Below, in pieces: positions 1-5,057 of a stretch of 5,387 nt of DNA. The first letter of the stretch is position 1. The number at the start of each line of letters is the position of its first letter. The notes under the pieces are model-generated. The model saw only the letters and a program-made list of their open reading frames with translations. It searched no databases and was not told the origin of the DNA. This stretch comes from Nitrospirota bacterium. Its GTDB lineage: Bacteria > Nitrospirota > Nitrospiria > Nitrospirales > Nitrospiraceae. The stretch is from the NCBI GenBank assembly GCA_016195505.1, contig JACPZN010000382.1:1-5387 (forward strand), in the 5' to 3' direction. Position numbers and translations under genes: made by a program.

Positions 1-10
1 CCCTGCTCAT
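1..10 (-). CDS. Possible start of the next gene in the operon (first three codons only)
   Basis: On the minus strand an ATG lies at 8-10, 17 bases after the TAG stop of the Fe-S protein gene. It reads Met-Ser-Arg before the window ends. Purine-rich GAGGG sits directly before the ATG, closer than usual for a ribosome binding site, and another AGGG follows the stop codon. From memory, genes of this Fe-S/rubrerythrin type are often followed by a DUF3501 gene, which would fit, but three codons cannot identify a protein. The short gap suggests co-transcription with the Fe-S gene if the start is real. Confidence 0.3.
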
Positions 11-27
11 CCCTCGTGACTTACCCT

Positions 28-1326
28 CTACGTTTCACGCGTCACGGTTTCTGATGGCAACCCATAAGCGTCACGGACAATCTGAATCGGGTGAAGCACC
101 GCCTTCCCTCCCACGTGCGCCGTCGCGCCAGCTTGATCCAGCTGTAGCCCGGCTAATGGACAATCGGACGCGACGAGATCGGCGGGAGTTTGCTCGATCG
201 CATGCACGGCTTTCCCTGCAATCTTCATCGAGAGCGAAAAGAACTCGGTCTTGGCGGACCAGGCACCGTCGTGTCCTGATCATTTTTCGATCACCTCGAC
301 TTGCGCGCCGGCACATTCCATCAGTTCTTTGGACTTGAAGCCGATGTTCTGGTCTCGCAGGTGGCAAGGAATCTGATAGGCGACACGGCCCGGCTTCGTC
401 GTAAAATCAGTCGCCAGCTGCCCGTCTTTCTTCATCGTCATCAGATACTCGCAGACATCGAAGGTCCGCTCGGCCACCTTCCTAGTCTGCTCATCGCGGT
501 TGAGTTCCGGATATTCGCGCTTGAGCATCAGGCTGCAGCTGGCGGTCGGCACGACCACATCATACCCCTTGACGACCCATGAATGCAGCGAGGCCACGTT
601 GGTGCGGGCAGCCTGTTGGATCGCCTGCGTATCGCCGATATCGAAACTCGGCATGCCGCAGCAGCGCTGCTCCGGCACCACGACCTCGACGCCATTCTTC
701 TCCAATACCTGCACTGTCGCCTTGCCGATATCCGTTGCCTGAAAATTGACCAGGCAACTGGCAAACAGCGCGACCTTACGGACGGGCGGATTGGCCGGTT
801 TCACCTGTGCACGACGGCCAAACCAGCGGGGAAACGTCTCGCCTGAAAAATGCAGCACGTACCGATCACGATGGATTCCCGCAAGCCGTTCCAGGATCCG
901 GCGGACCAGCCGGTTGGCCAACAATCTATTTATTAGTGGGGCGGTGGAGCTTCCCAGCCTCCCAAGAGCATCCGTCATGATCAGGAGACGATCGCGCCAC
1001 TGGACGCCGCGCTCCGCGGCGAGGTGCTTTTTCCATGCGACCATCAAATGAGGGAAATCGATCTCGTATTGATGCGGCGGCGTATAGGGACAATGGTTGA
1101 AACAGAGCTTGCAGTAATAGCACTCGTCGACGACTTGATAATGATCGGCCGGCGTCAACTTCGCCACAGCACCTTCGTAGCCATCAATCCGATCGAGCAG
1201 CGTATTGAACGAAGGACAGAGATTGAAGCAGCGCCGGCAGCCGTCGCAGATCTCGTAGATCCGCAGCGTCTCTTTTTCCAGCTGTTTGGGATCGATAGAA
1301 TGGATCAGATTGAGACCCTTCATCAT
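28..1326 (-). CDS. CCG-domain Fe-S oxidoreductase (GlpC/HdrB-like) with in-frame TGA at a cysteine position; candidate selenoprotein
   Basis: The predicted 432-codon protein belongs to the GlpC/HdrD/glycolate-oxidase Fe-S subunit group: soluble electron carriers or reductase subunits with two [4Fe-4S] clusters and two CCG (DUF224) domains. Cluster ligands are C27, C30, C33, C37 and C69, C72, C75, C79, each set followed by Pro. CCG domain 1 shows C191, C222-C223-G and C264. CCG domain 2 shows C321 and then, at residue 349, a TGA codon (280-282) where relatives have the Cys of a C-S-G-H-D-G motif. Translation beyond it is in the same frame and family-like (SGHDGAW, then SDCPLAG with C389, then HPIQIVRDAYG) to a TAG at 28-30. 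A product stopped at the TGA would have 348 residues and lack most of CCG domain 2. The start is ATG 1324-1326, with GAGG five bases upstream; ATG 1321-1323 is also possible. The gene lies 97 bp downstream of the rubrerythrin gene on the same strand, suggesting a redox operon. The substrate is unknown. If the TGA is not recoded, this is a pseudogene or a truncated form. Confidence 0.82.
246..282 (-). promoter_or_regulatory. In-frame UGA codon with candidate downstream hairpins (possible bacterial SECIS)
   Basis: The UGA is at 280-282. Two mutually exclusive folds of the minus-strand RNA are visible. Fold A (257-281) pairs GAUCAGG with CCUGGUC (one G-U pair), has a bulged A, then CAC with GUG closing a GACG tetraloop. 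It is stable, but it starts inside the UGA and its loop lies only 10 bases downstream, closer than known bacterial SECIS loops. Fold B (246-268) pairs CGGU with ACCG, then CUGG with CCAAG across a bulged A, with loop UCCG 22-25 bases after the UGA. That distance suits SelB recruitment, but the stem is weaker. A minimal variant, GGUC paired with GACC, has loop CGCCAA with G in second place. None is decisive. Confidence 0.35.
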
Positions 1327-1327
1327 C

Positions 1328-1375
1328 CGTTCCTCGAAAAGCAATCAGCGGTCAGCCTTCAGCAACGCGTTCCTC
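1328..1375. repeat. 8-bp direct repeat around the Fe-S gene leader
   Basis: CGTTCCTC occurs at 1328-1335 and again at 1368-1375, 40 bp apart; on the minus strand both read GAGGAACG. One copy contains the working ribosome binding site of the Fe-S gene. The other overlaps a stronger AGGAGG (1372-1377) now 45 bases from the start codon. The 32 bases between them contain the start-proximal arm of the heptad hairpin. The arrangement looks like a target-site-type duplication or slippage around an inserted repeat, but chance is possible at 8 bp. Confidence 0.45.
1332..1335 (-). promoter_or_regulatory. Ribosome binding site that decides the Fe-S gene start
   Basis: GAGG (minus strand) lies five bases before ATG 1324-1326. 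The same GAGG-plus-five spacing is seen at the marR gene and at the first lipoprotein gene. This argues against the longer TTG-initiated frame starting at 1344, whose extra codons overlap this site and abut the intergenic repeat. The adjacent ATG at 1321-1323 would have eight bases of spacing and cannot be excluded. Confidence 0.6.
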
Positions 1376-1401
1376 CTCTGTTGCCGAAAACTGACCGCTG
1401 A
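1345..1401. repeat. Long intergenic hairpin built from GCTGA-type heptads
   Basis: TCAGCGGTCAG (1345-1355) and CTGACCGCTGA (1391-1401) are perfect 11-bp inverted arms. Inside them, after a symmetric 6/6 internal loop, GCAAC (1362-1366) pairs with GTTGC (1380-1384), leaving a 13-base loop. On the minus strand the start-proximal arm reads as degenerate heptads GCTGAAG-GCTGACC-GCTGATT. The other arm carries the same units in the opposite orientation. An alternative pairing exists between CCTTCAGC (1356-1363) and GCTGAAGG (1397-1404). The element fills most of the gap between rubrerythrin and the Fe-S gene. There is no T-run, so it is not a standard terminator. It resembles a dispersed intergenic repeat, though this window contains only one copy. 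Confidence 0.7.
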
Positions 1402-1423
1402 AGGTTGTACTGGGGACGGGCTG

Positions 1424-1849
1424 TTAGCTCTTCAGGCTGTCCAGTCCCTTCTGGAACCGATTGGCATGCGAACGCTCGGCCTTCGCCAGCGTTTCAAACC
1501 ATTCGGCCAATTCTGCGAAGCCCTCGTCGCGCGCGGTCTTGGCCATCCCCGGATACATCTGAGTGTACTCGTAGGTTTCACCCTCGATGGCGGATTTGAG
1601 GTTGGCATCCGTGTTGCCGATCGGGATACCGGTCGCCGGATCACCCACTTCCTTTAAGAAATCCAAGTGGCCGAAGGCATGGCCGGTTTCGGCTTCCGAC
1701 GTATCGCGAAACAGTCCGCCCACATCGGGATAGCCCTCGATGTCCGCGCGCCGTGCAAAATAGAGATACCGCCGGTTAGCCTGTGATTCACCCGCAAAGG
1801 CATGCTTGAGATTGTCGTGGCTCTTGGTCCCTTTTAAGCTCTTTCCCAT
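1424..1849 (-). CDS. Rubrerythrin-family diiron protein lacking the rubredoxin domain
   Basis: This is a 141-residue ferritin-like four-helix protein. All expected diiron ligands are present: E21 (in GESQANRRY), E54-x2-H57, E91 and E94 (GETYEY), and E125-x2-H128. Classical rubrerythrins are about 190 residues and carry a C-terminal rubredoxin with two CxxC pairs. This protein contains no cysteine, so electrons must come from a separate donor. Family members reduce hydrogen peroxide in the cytoplasm; the activity here is inferred. The start ATG 1847-1849 has a near-perfect AGGAGG five bases upstream. The gene is first in a minus-strand unit with the downstream Fe-S/CCG protein, which could be its redox partner. 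A sigma70-like promoter lies about 80 bp upstream. No PerR or Fur box was recognised. Confidence 0.93.
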   Translation of the reverse strand: MGKSLKGTKSHDNLKHAFAGESQANRRYLYFARRADIEGYPDVGGLFRDTSEAETGHAFGHLDFLKEVGDPATGIPIGNTDANLKSAIEGETYEYTQMYPGMAKTARDEGFAELAEWFETLAKAERSHANRFQKGLDSLKS

Positions 1850-1926
1850 TTCATCCTCCTCATTGTTCTACTCATGTATCAAACTATTCGTAGAGGGTCT
1901 CTCTCCGTTCCCGCGGGGGCGCAAAT

Positions 1927-1956
1927 AAGATAGCGCAGCCGTCGTGACAGGTTCAA
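1927..1956 (-). promoter_or_regulatory. Sigma70-like promoter for rubrerythrin and the Fe-S gene
   Basis: On the minus strand, -35 TTGAAC (1951-1956) and -10 TATCTT (1927-1932) are separated by 18 bp, each matching four of six consensus bases. Transcription would start near 1920, giving a leader of about 70 bases that includes the palindrome CCCGCGGG (1910-1917) and ends in the strong AGGAGG site. It is back to back with the candidate promoter of the lipoprotein pair. Confidence 0.55.
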
Positions 1957-1998
1957 GGGCTTTCCTTACCAAAGTTCATCCGTCTGCCGTTCGGGTTT

Positions 1999-2030
1999 CC
2001 AGCGTACGGTCACGAGGAGACCGCGGCTGG
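1999..2030. repeat. Imperfect inverted repeat between divergent promoters
   Basis: CCAGC (1999-2003) pairs with GCTGG (2026-2030), and CGGTC (2007-2011) with GACCG (2019-2023). Together they form a ten-pair interrupted stem with a 7-base loop. It lies between the rubrerythrin -35 box and the lipoprotein -35 box and has no T-run on either strand. A regulator-binding dyad is possible; no known operator consensus was recognised. Confidence 0.4.
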
Positions 2031-2037
2031 TGCTTCG

Positions 2038-2067
2038 TTACCGTCGCCCAGGCAAATATGTTAGACT
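2038..2067 (+). promoter_or_regulatory. Candidate promoter for the lipoprotein pair
   Basis: -35-like TTACCG (2038-2043, three of six matches) and -10 TAGACT (2062-2067, four of six) are 18 bp apart. The -10 hexamer and spacing are identical to the better-supported marR promoter in this window. Transcription would start near 2074, leaving a leader of about 38 bases before ATG 2113. The weak -35 keeps confidence low. Confidence 0.35.
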
Positions 2068-2112
2068 GAGCAAATATTGATCTCCCTCGGGTATTTCTCG
2101 TGTGAGGACTAT

Positions 2113-2604
2113 ATGACGATTCCTTGCCGCTTCTTCACCCGCCCGATCGCGTGCATCTTGGCTCTTCTTGCCACGCTCGCATCGAGCTGCTCGCACGATC
2201 CCTATCAACAGCGAGCGGACGTCGTAAAAGACCATGTCGAGAACTTCTACGGTCATCTCAAGGCCAATCGAGTGGGGGCAGCCGTTCAGGAGAATGAACA
2301 AATAGAAGCCATGGCTGATCAGATGGCGGAGACCGTCCGGAAACGGGCTCAATTACAAGGGACGTCTCAAGTCGAGCGGGAGTTCGCCTTAATGAAGACG
2401 ACCCGGGAAACGGCGGCGCAAAACTGGATTGCGCTGGGTCAGTATTTTGCCATCAAGCAACAACCGGACAAAGCCCGTTCCTCCTACCAACGCGTGGTCG
2501 ACACCTATACCAACCCAACAGAGCGAACTTACCGGGACCAGGCCGCACGAGCACTGAAGGATCTGGATATCGTAGCGCCAGCCCCTCACCGGATGAGCCC
2601 TTAG
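2113..2604 (+). CDS. Predicted TPR-like lipoprotein of unknown function
   Basis: This 163-residue protein has an N-terminal signal of lipoprotein type: basic residues (R6, R10), a hydrophobic stretch (12-23) and lipobox A-S-S-C with C26 as the lipidated residue. Mature residues 32-100 are highly charged and probably helical. Residues 102-135 match the tetratricopeptide pattern well: W105, L108, G109, F112, A121 and Y125 fall at TPR positions 4, 7, 8, 11, 20 and 24. A TPR suggests a protein-binding role at the periplasmic face of a membrane. The start was chosen at ATG 2113 because GAGG precedes it by five bases and the signal peptide begins there; an in-frame TTG at 2077 would add 12 residues that spoil the signal. 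It is first of two lipoprotein genes, 64 bp apart. I do not recognise a named family. Confidence 0.8.
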   Translation: MTIPCRFFTRPIACILALLATLASSCSHDPYQQRADVVKDHVENFYGHLKANRVGAAVQENEQIEAMADQMAETVRKRAQLQGTSQVEREFALMKTTRETAAQNWIALGQYFAIKQQPDKARSSYQRVVDTYTNPTERTYRDQAARALKDLDIVAPAPHRMSP

Positions 2605-2668
2605 CCTCCCCCGATCGAGATGGATATGACACCTGCTTGGCGACCTCCGTTTTTGTGACTCTCTCCCG

Positions 2669-3211
2669 ATGCATGCCAGGCTCCTCATCTTGATAATGGT
2701 CGTGCTCACCGGATGCGTCCATCGAATCCAGGTGAATCCACTTCCTGCCGGTCCTACGTCGACGACGATCCCCCGATCGCTTCAAATAGCGGTCGGTCCG
2801 CTCTTGATGGAAGGTGCGGATCATATGCCAGGCATTACATTGCTGGAATGGCCGCAACGCGACCTGAGTCAGGCACTCATCCGGTACGTCCAGCAACGGG
2901 ACACGTTTAGTTCAATCTCAACAAATCCCGCTGACCTCACCCTTCGCGTGGCCACGAAACTGGCGCTTGCCTCCCGACAAGGTCGCTATCACTACCGAGT
3001 CCGTTTACAGGCGGACATGAGGGAGACGGCCCAGCTCATCAAGGCCTATCTCGTTGAGCATGTCGTGGCGGGATCGTCGGTGCGGTGGGTCACTGCTTCC
3101 GACCGTGACCCTATCGAAGCCGCACTTCAGTTGGCCTTGGATGACTTGCTGACTCAGATCGAGGCAGATCGATCACTCTACATGAGCGGGAAAGGACAAC
3201 CTGCTCAATAG
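2669..3211 (+). CDS. Predicted lipoprotein of unknown family
   Basis: This 180-residue protein has a very short signal (residues 1-15) ending in a textbook lipobox L-T-G-C with C16. The mature part begins with a Pro- and Thr-rich linker (24-35). It then has alternating beta-like segments and amphipathic helices: SLQIAVGPLL (37-46), a helix from about 65 to 77, ADLTLRVATKLAL (88-100), YRVRLQADM (108-116), and a C-terminal helix rich in Leu and Asp (about 147-170). The pattern recalls small envelope lipoproteins, but no family is recognised. No Shine-Dalgarno sequence precedes ATG 2669 (the upstream bases are pyrimidine-rich), and no upstream in-frame ATG, GTG or TTG exists before a stop at 2627. 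Translation may depend on coupling to the preceding gene or on a leader-independent mode. It is probably co-transcribed with the TPR lipoprotein. Confidence 0.75.
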   Translation: MHARLLILIMVVLTGCVHRIQVNPLPAGPTSTTIPRSLQIAVGPLLMEGADHMPGITLLEWPQRDLSQALIRYVQQRDTFSSISTNPADLTLRVATKLALASRQGRYHYRVRLQADMRETAQLIKAYLVEHVVAGSSVRWVTASDRDPIEAALQLALDDLLTQIEADRSLYMSGKGQPAQ

Positions 3212-3306
3212 CGTCCCATCTAACCGCTCATGCCGCGCTGACGTCACAGAAATATCGCGAGTCTGTACTATTTCAGTTCGCGGCGAATCACCTGACGGAA
3301 TCAGCT
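3212..3306. other. Convergent intergenic gap with weak dyads, no clear terminator
   Basis: Between the ends of the lipoprotein gene and marR lie GCCGCG (3232-3237) complementary to CGCGGC (3279-3284). Inside that is ACAGA (3246-3250) complementary to TCTGT (3262-3266) with an 11-base loop, plus the palindrome TGACGTCA (3239-3246). None is followed by a T-run on either strand, so an intrinsic bidirectional terminator is not supported. Confidence 0.3.
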
Positions 3307-3939
3307 TCAGGCTTTCTGAGCTCGCGTTGCGGAGGTGGCGACATATTCAGGGCAATCAAGGCGGAGGGCCCGATCCCCGAATGGAGTGTTGAAAAACTCG
3401 CAGTGATGGGGCTGGTCCTCATCGGGATGGGCATGCGGACGGAAGTGCTCACAGGAAACGCACATGCGCGCCACGGGAATTTCTCCCTGCACCTGCAGGG
3501 CGCGAATGAGTTTGACAAGGGCGGTCAGGAGACCGACCTGTTCTTGCGTTGAAAGTTGCTGAGTCGCGGCAGCCAGGACCTCCGGCCACCCATTCACCAC
3601 TCGGCCCGCTTTTGCCCCTTTGGCGGTCAGATGAACCATCACGATGCGGTTGTCGACCTCCCGACGGAGGCGGCGCACAAGCCGCTTCTCTTCAAGCGTC
3701 CGGATGACCTCAGAGGCGGTGGGCAGCTTGACGGACAATTCTCGAGCGATCGTTGAGACGGTCGCCGCCTGATTGCGCCGCGATCGGAGAAAAGTCAGCA
3801 CTTGAACCTGCAGTGGGCCGACACCCCGCCGTCCTTGCCGCCTCCAAGTACGGCTCTTCATAGCCAAACCGATTTTCGAAAGTCCTGTGACCAAGCGATC
3901 AGGAAGAGCGTCTTGACCGGTCTTCATCGACGGAGTCAT
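3307..3939 (-). CDS. MarR-family winged-helix regulator with C-terminal four-cysteine extension
   Basis: This 210-residue protein is longer than the usual MarR length of about 140-160. Residues 20-55 form the N-terminal helices. Residues 56-91 carry the helix-turn-helix, with recognition helix around LPTASEVIRTLEEK (72-85). The wing is at about 92-105, with the D-x-R signature in VDNRIVMVHLT. Residues 108-152 form the C-terminal dimerisation helices. The tail then holds C160-x2-C163-x-H-F, H178-H179-C180 and D195-C196-P-E, an arrangement suited to binding zinc, iron or an Fe-S cluster, or to thiol switching. The start ATG 3937-3939 has GAGG five bases upstream. The gene has its own promoter with an inverted repeat over the -10, so autorepression is likely. 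It lies downstream of the USP gene and converges on the lipoprotein pair. The ligand and other targets are unknown. Confidence 0.9.
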   Translation of the reverse strand: MTPSMKTGQDALPDRLVTGLSKIGLAMKSRTWRRQGRRGVGPLQVQVLTFLRSRRNQAATVSTIARELSVKLPTASEVIRTLEEKRLVRRLRREVDNRIVMVHLTAKGAKAGRVVNGWPEVLAAATQQLSTQEQVGLLTALVKLIRALQVQGEIPVARMCVSCEHFRPHAHPDEDQPHHCEFFNTPFGDRALRLDCPEYVATSATRAQKA

Positions 3940-3961
3940 GAAATCCTCACAGCTGACTGGA

Positions 3962-3985
3962 TGGCGCGTAGTCTATTGCGCGCCA
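3962..3985. promoter_or_regulatory. Candidate MarR operator
   Basis: TGGCGCG (3962-3968) and CGCGCCA (3979-3985) are perfect 7-bp inverted arms with a 10-bp spacer. The site covers the -10 box (3970-3975) of the marR promoter and the expected start of transcription. A dyad of 24 bp over a promoter directly in front of a MarR gene is the classic layout for autorepression. Binding is inferred, not shown. Confidence 0.55.
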
Positions 3986-3999
3986 CTCCTTCTCGTCAA
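3970..3999 (-). promoter_or_regulatory. Sigma70-like promoter of the marR gene
   Basis: On the minus strand, -35 TTGACG (3994-3999, five of six consensus bases) and -10 TAGACT (3970-3975, four of six) are 18 bp apart. Transcription would begin near 3963, giving a short leader of about 24 bases that contains the GAGG ribosome binding site. This separates marR from the USP unit upstream. Confidence 0.65.
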
Positions 4000-4085
4000 G
4001 CCTCAGATCCGCGATTGATCCTGAAGACCTCCGGCACTCCGGTATCCTGTTCACTCGCTGTTGTCGCTTGTTGTTGGTTTGTGAC

Positions 4086-4115
4086 TCAGGAGCCAGGCGC
4101 GATTTCTGCTCCTGA
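4086..4115. repeat. Inverted repeat downstream of the USP gene
   Basis: TCAGGAGC (4086-4093) and GCTCCTGA (4108-4115) are perfect 8-bp arms with a 14-base loop, about 50 bases past the USP stop codon. In USP transcripts it would form a GC-rich hairpin, but the following minus-strand bases are A- and C-rich with no T-run. It could stabilise the 3' end, act in factor-dependent termination or bind a regulator. The rest of the 224-bp gap upstream of marR holds only the marR promoter and dyad. Confidence 0.4.
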
Positions 4116-4163
4116 TGCCCAAGACAAAGAAATTCCGACAAATTGCTCCAGTTGAATGCCCTA

Positions 4164-5021
4164 TCATCGAACCACAAGCACAGAACAAGTAGCATGCTGA
4201 ACTAGGCGAGTCGAGACACTGCCGAGCAACACTCGCCCGATCGCGCCCAATCCCTTGGCGCCTGTGACAATTAAATCCGCCTTGTGCTGTTTGGCCACTG
4301 TGAGGATTTCATCCGCCGGCTTGCCCAGCCTCATGGCCTCTTGCACCTGGAAACCGACTTTCGCCACCTTGCCCACATAGCGCTGCATCACTGCCTTCCC
4401 AACTTCTCGCAGTTCCGGATATTTGAGATATGGCATCACATGCACAACGGTTACCATAACCGGCTCTTGATCTGGACCATCGGGGGTCGGATTGATATTG
4501 CGGAGCAGGAACCGGACAGCTTTGTCCGATGCGGGCGAGCCATCGATGGCCAACACAATCTGTCTCACCGGGCGGGGCGCCTCCTTCACCACCAGGACCG
4601 AACAGGGCGCATGGTGGATCGCGTGGTTCGATATGCTACCTAGCATGAAGCGGTCCAACGCATCGAGGCCGCGTGAACCGATCGAGAGAAGCCCGATGCC
4701 TCGTTTGGCGTGCTTGACAATTGTTGCGGGGACTCCACCGCGATCCATCATCACCGTTCCACTCAAGCCCAACGAAGCCAGCAGCACCGCCGCTTGCTTC
4801 TTCGTCGCCTTCGCGTTCATCTCCATTCGCCTTATTTCAGCTTGGAGATACCGTTCTGTCCCTACGATCATGGGCTGAATCAAAAAGGGCGCGCGCAAAC
4901 CAGCCACGTCGACGACATGCAGCACGCGGACCACCGGCTGGGTACTGAACGGCACCTGTGCCAGCCATTCGATCGCCCACCGGCCATACGTTGACCCATC
5001 TGTCGCCGCCAAGACTTTCAT
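4164..5021 (-). CDS. Tandem-domain universal stress protein
   Basis: This 285-residue cytoplasmic protein consists of two UspA folds. Domain 1 (1-146) starts MKVLAATDGS with D8 and carries the ATP-binding signature G115-x2-G118-x9-G128-S129. Domain 2 (153-285) starts IVLAIDGS with D160 and carries G254-x2-G257-x9-G267-S268. Both nucleotide signatures are intact, so both halves can be expected to bind ATP. Each domain ends with the usual C-S-V-L-V-V strand. Such proteins support survival under starvation, oxidative or energy stress; the exact role here is unknown. The start ATG 5019-5021 has AAAGGA eight bases upstream. It begins 36 bp after the phosphofructokinase stop on the same strand with no promoter or terminator evident between them, so the two are probably co-transcribed. 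Confidence 0.93.
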   Translation of the reverse strand: MKVLAATDGSTYGRWAIEWLAQVPFSTQPVVRVLHVVDVAGLRAPFLIQPMIVGTERYLQAEIRRMEMNAKATKKQAAVLLASLGLSGTVMMDRGGVPATIVKHAKRGIGLLSIGSRGLDALDRFMLGSISNHAIHHAPCSVLVVKEAPRPVRQIVLAIDGSPASDKAVRFLLRNINPTPDGPDQEPVMVTVVHVMPYLKYPELREVGKAVMQRYVGKVAKVGFQVQEAMRLGKPADEILTVAKQHKADLIVTGAKGLGAIGRVLLGSVSTRLVQHATCSVLVVR

Positions 5022-5057
5022 ACGATAGATCCTTTCGTCTGGTGATTCAGATCCTGC

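Noticed and set aside
28..228. Separate 66-residue minus-strand gene starting at Met 228
   Set aside because: It is the C-terminal continuation of the Fe-S protein in the same frame as the main gene, with no ribosome binding site of its own.
71..367. ATG overlapping the TGA (ATGA at 280-283) opening another minus-strand frame, as in translational coupling
   Set aside because: The product is Arg- and Ser-rich with no family resemblance, while the original frame beyond the TGA matches the Fe-S protein family. It is a shadow frame.
301..1051. Several plus-strand open frames opposite the Fe-S gene
   Set aside because: They are antisense shadows with biased composition, no initiation signals and no recognisable domains.
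1327..1344. TTG start at 1344 for the Fe-S protein
   Set aside because: The extra six codons cover the ribosome binding site of the ATG at 1326 and abut the heptad repeat.
2077..2112. TTG start at 2077 for the first lipoprotein
   Set aside because: No ribosome binding site, and the added residues would precede a complete lipoprotein signal that starts at ATG 2113.
3212..3306. Bidirectional intrinsic terminator between convergent genes
   Set aside because: The dyads have long loops or short stems and no T-run on either side.
3947..4195. Minus-strand open frame of 82 codons between USP and marR
   Set aside because: It overlaps the USP 3' end, the marR promoter and the dyad, has no ribosome binding site or family features, and looks like intergenic sequence.
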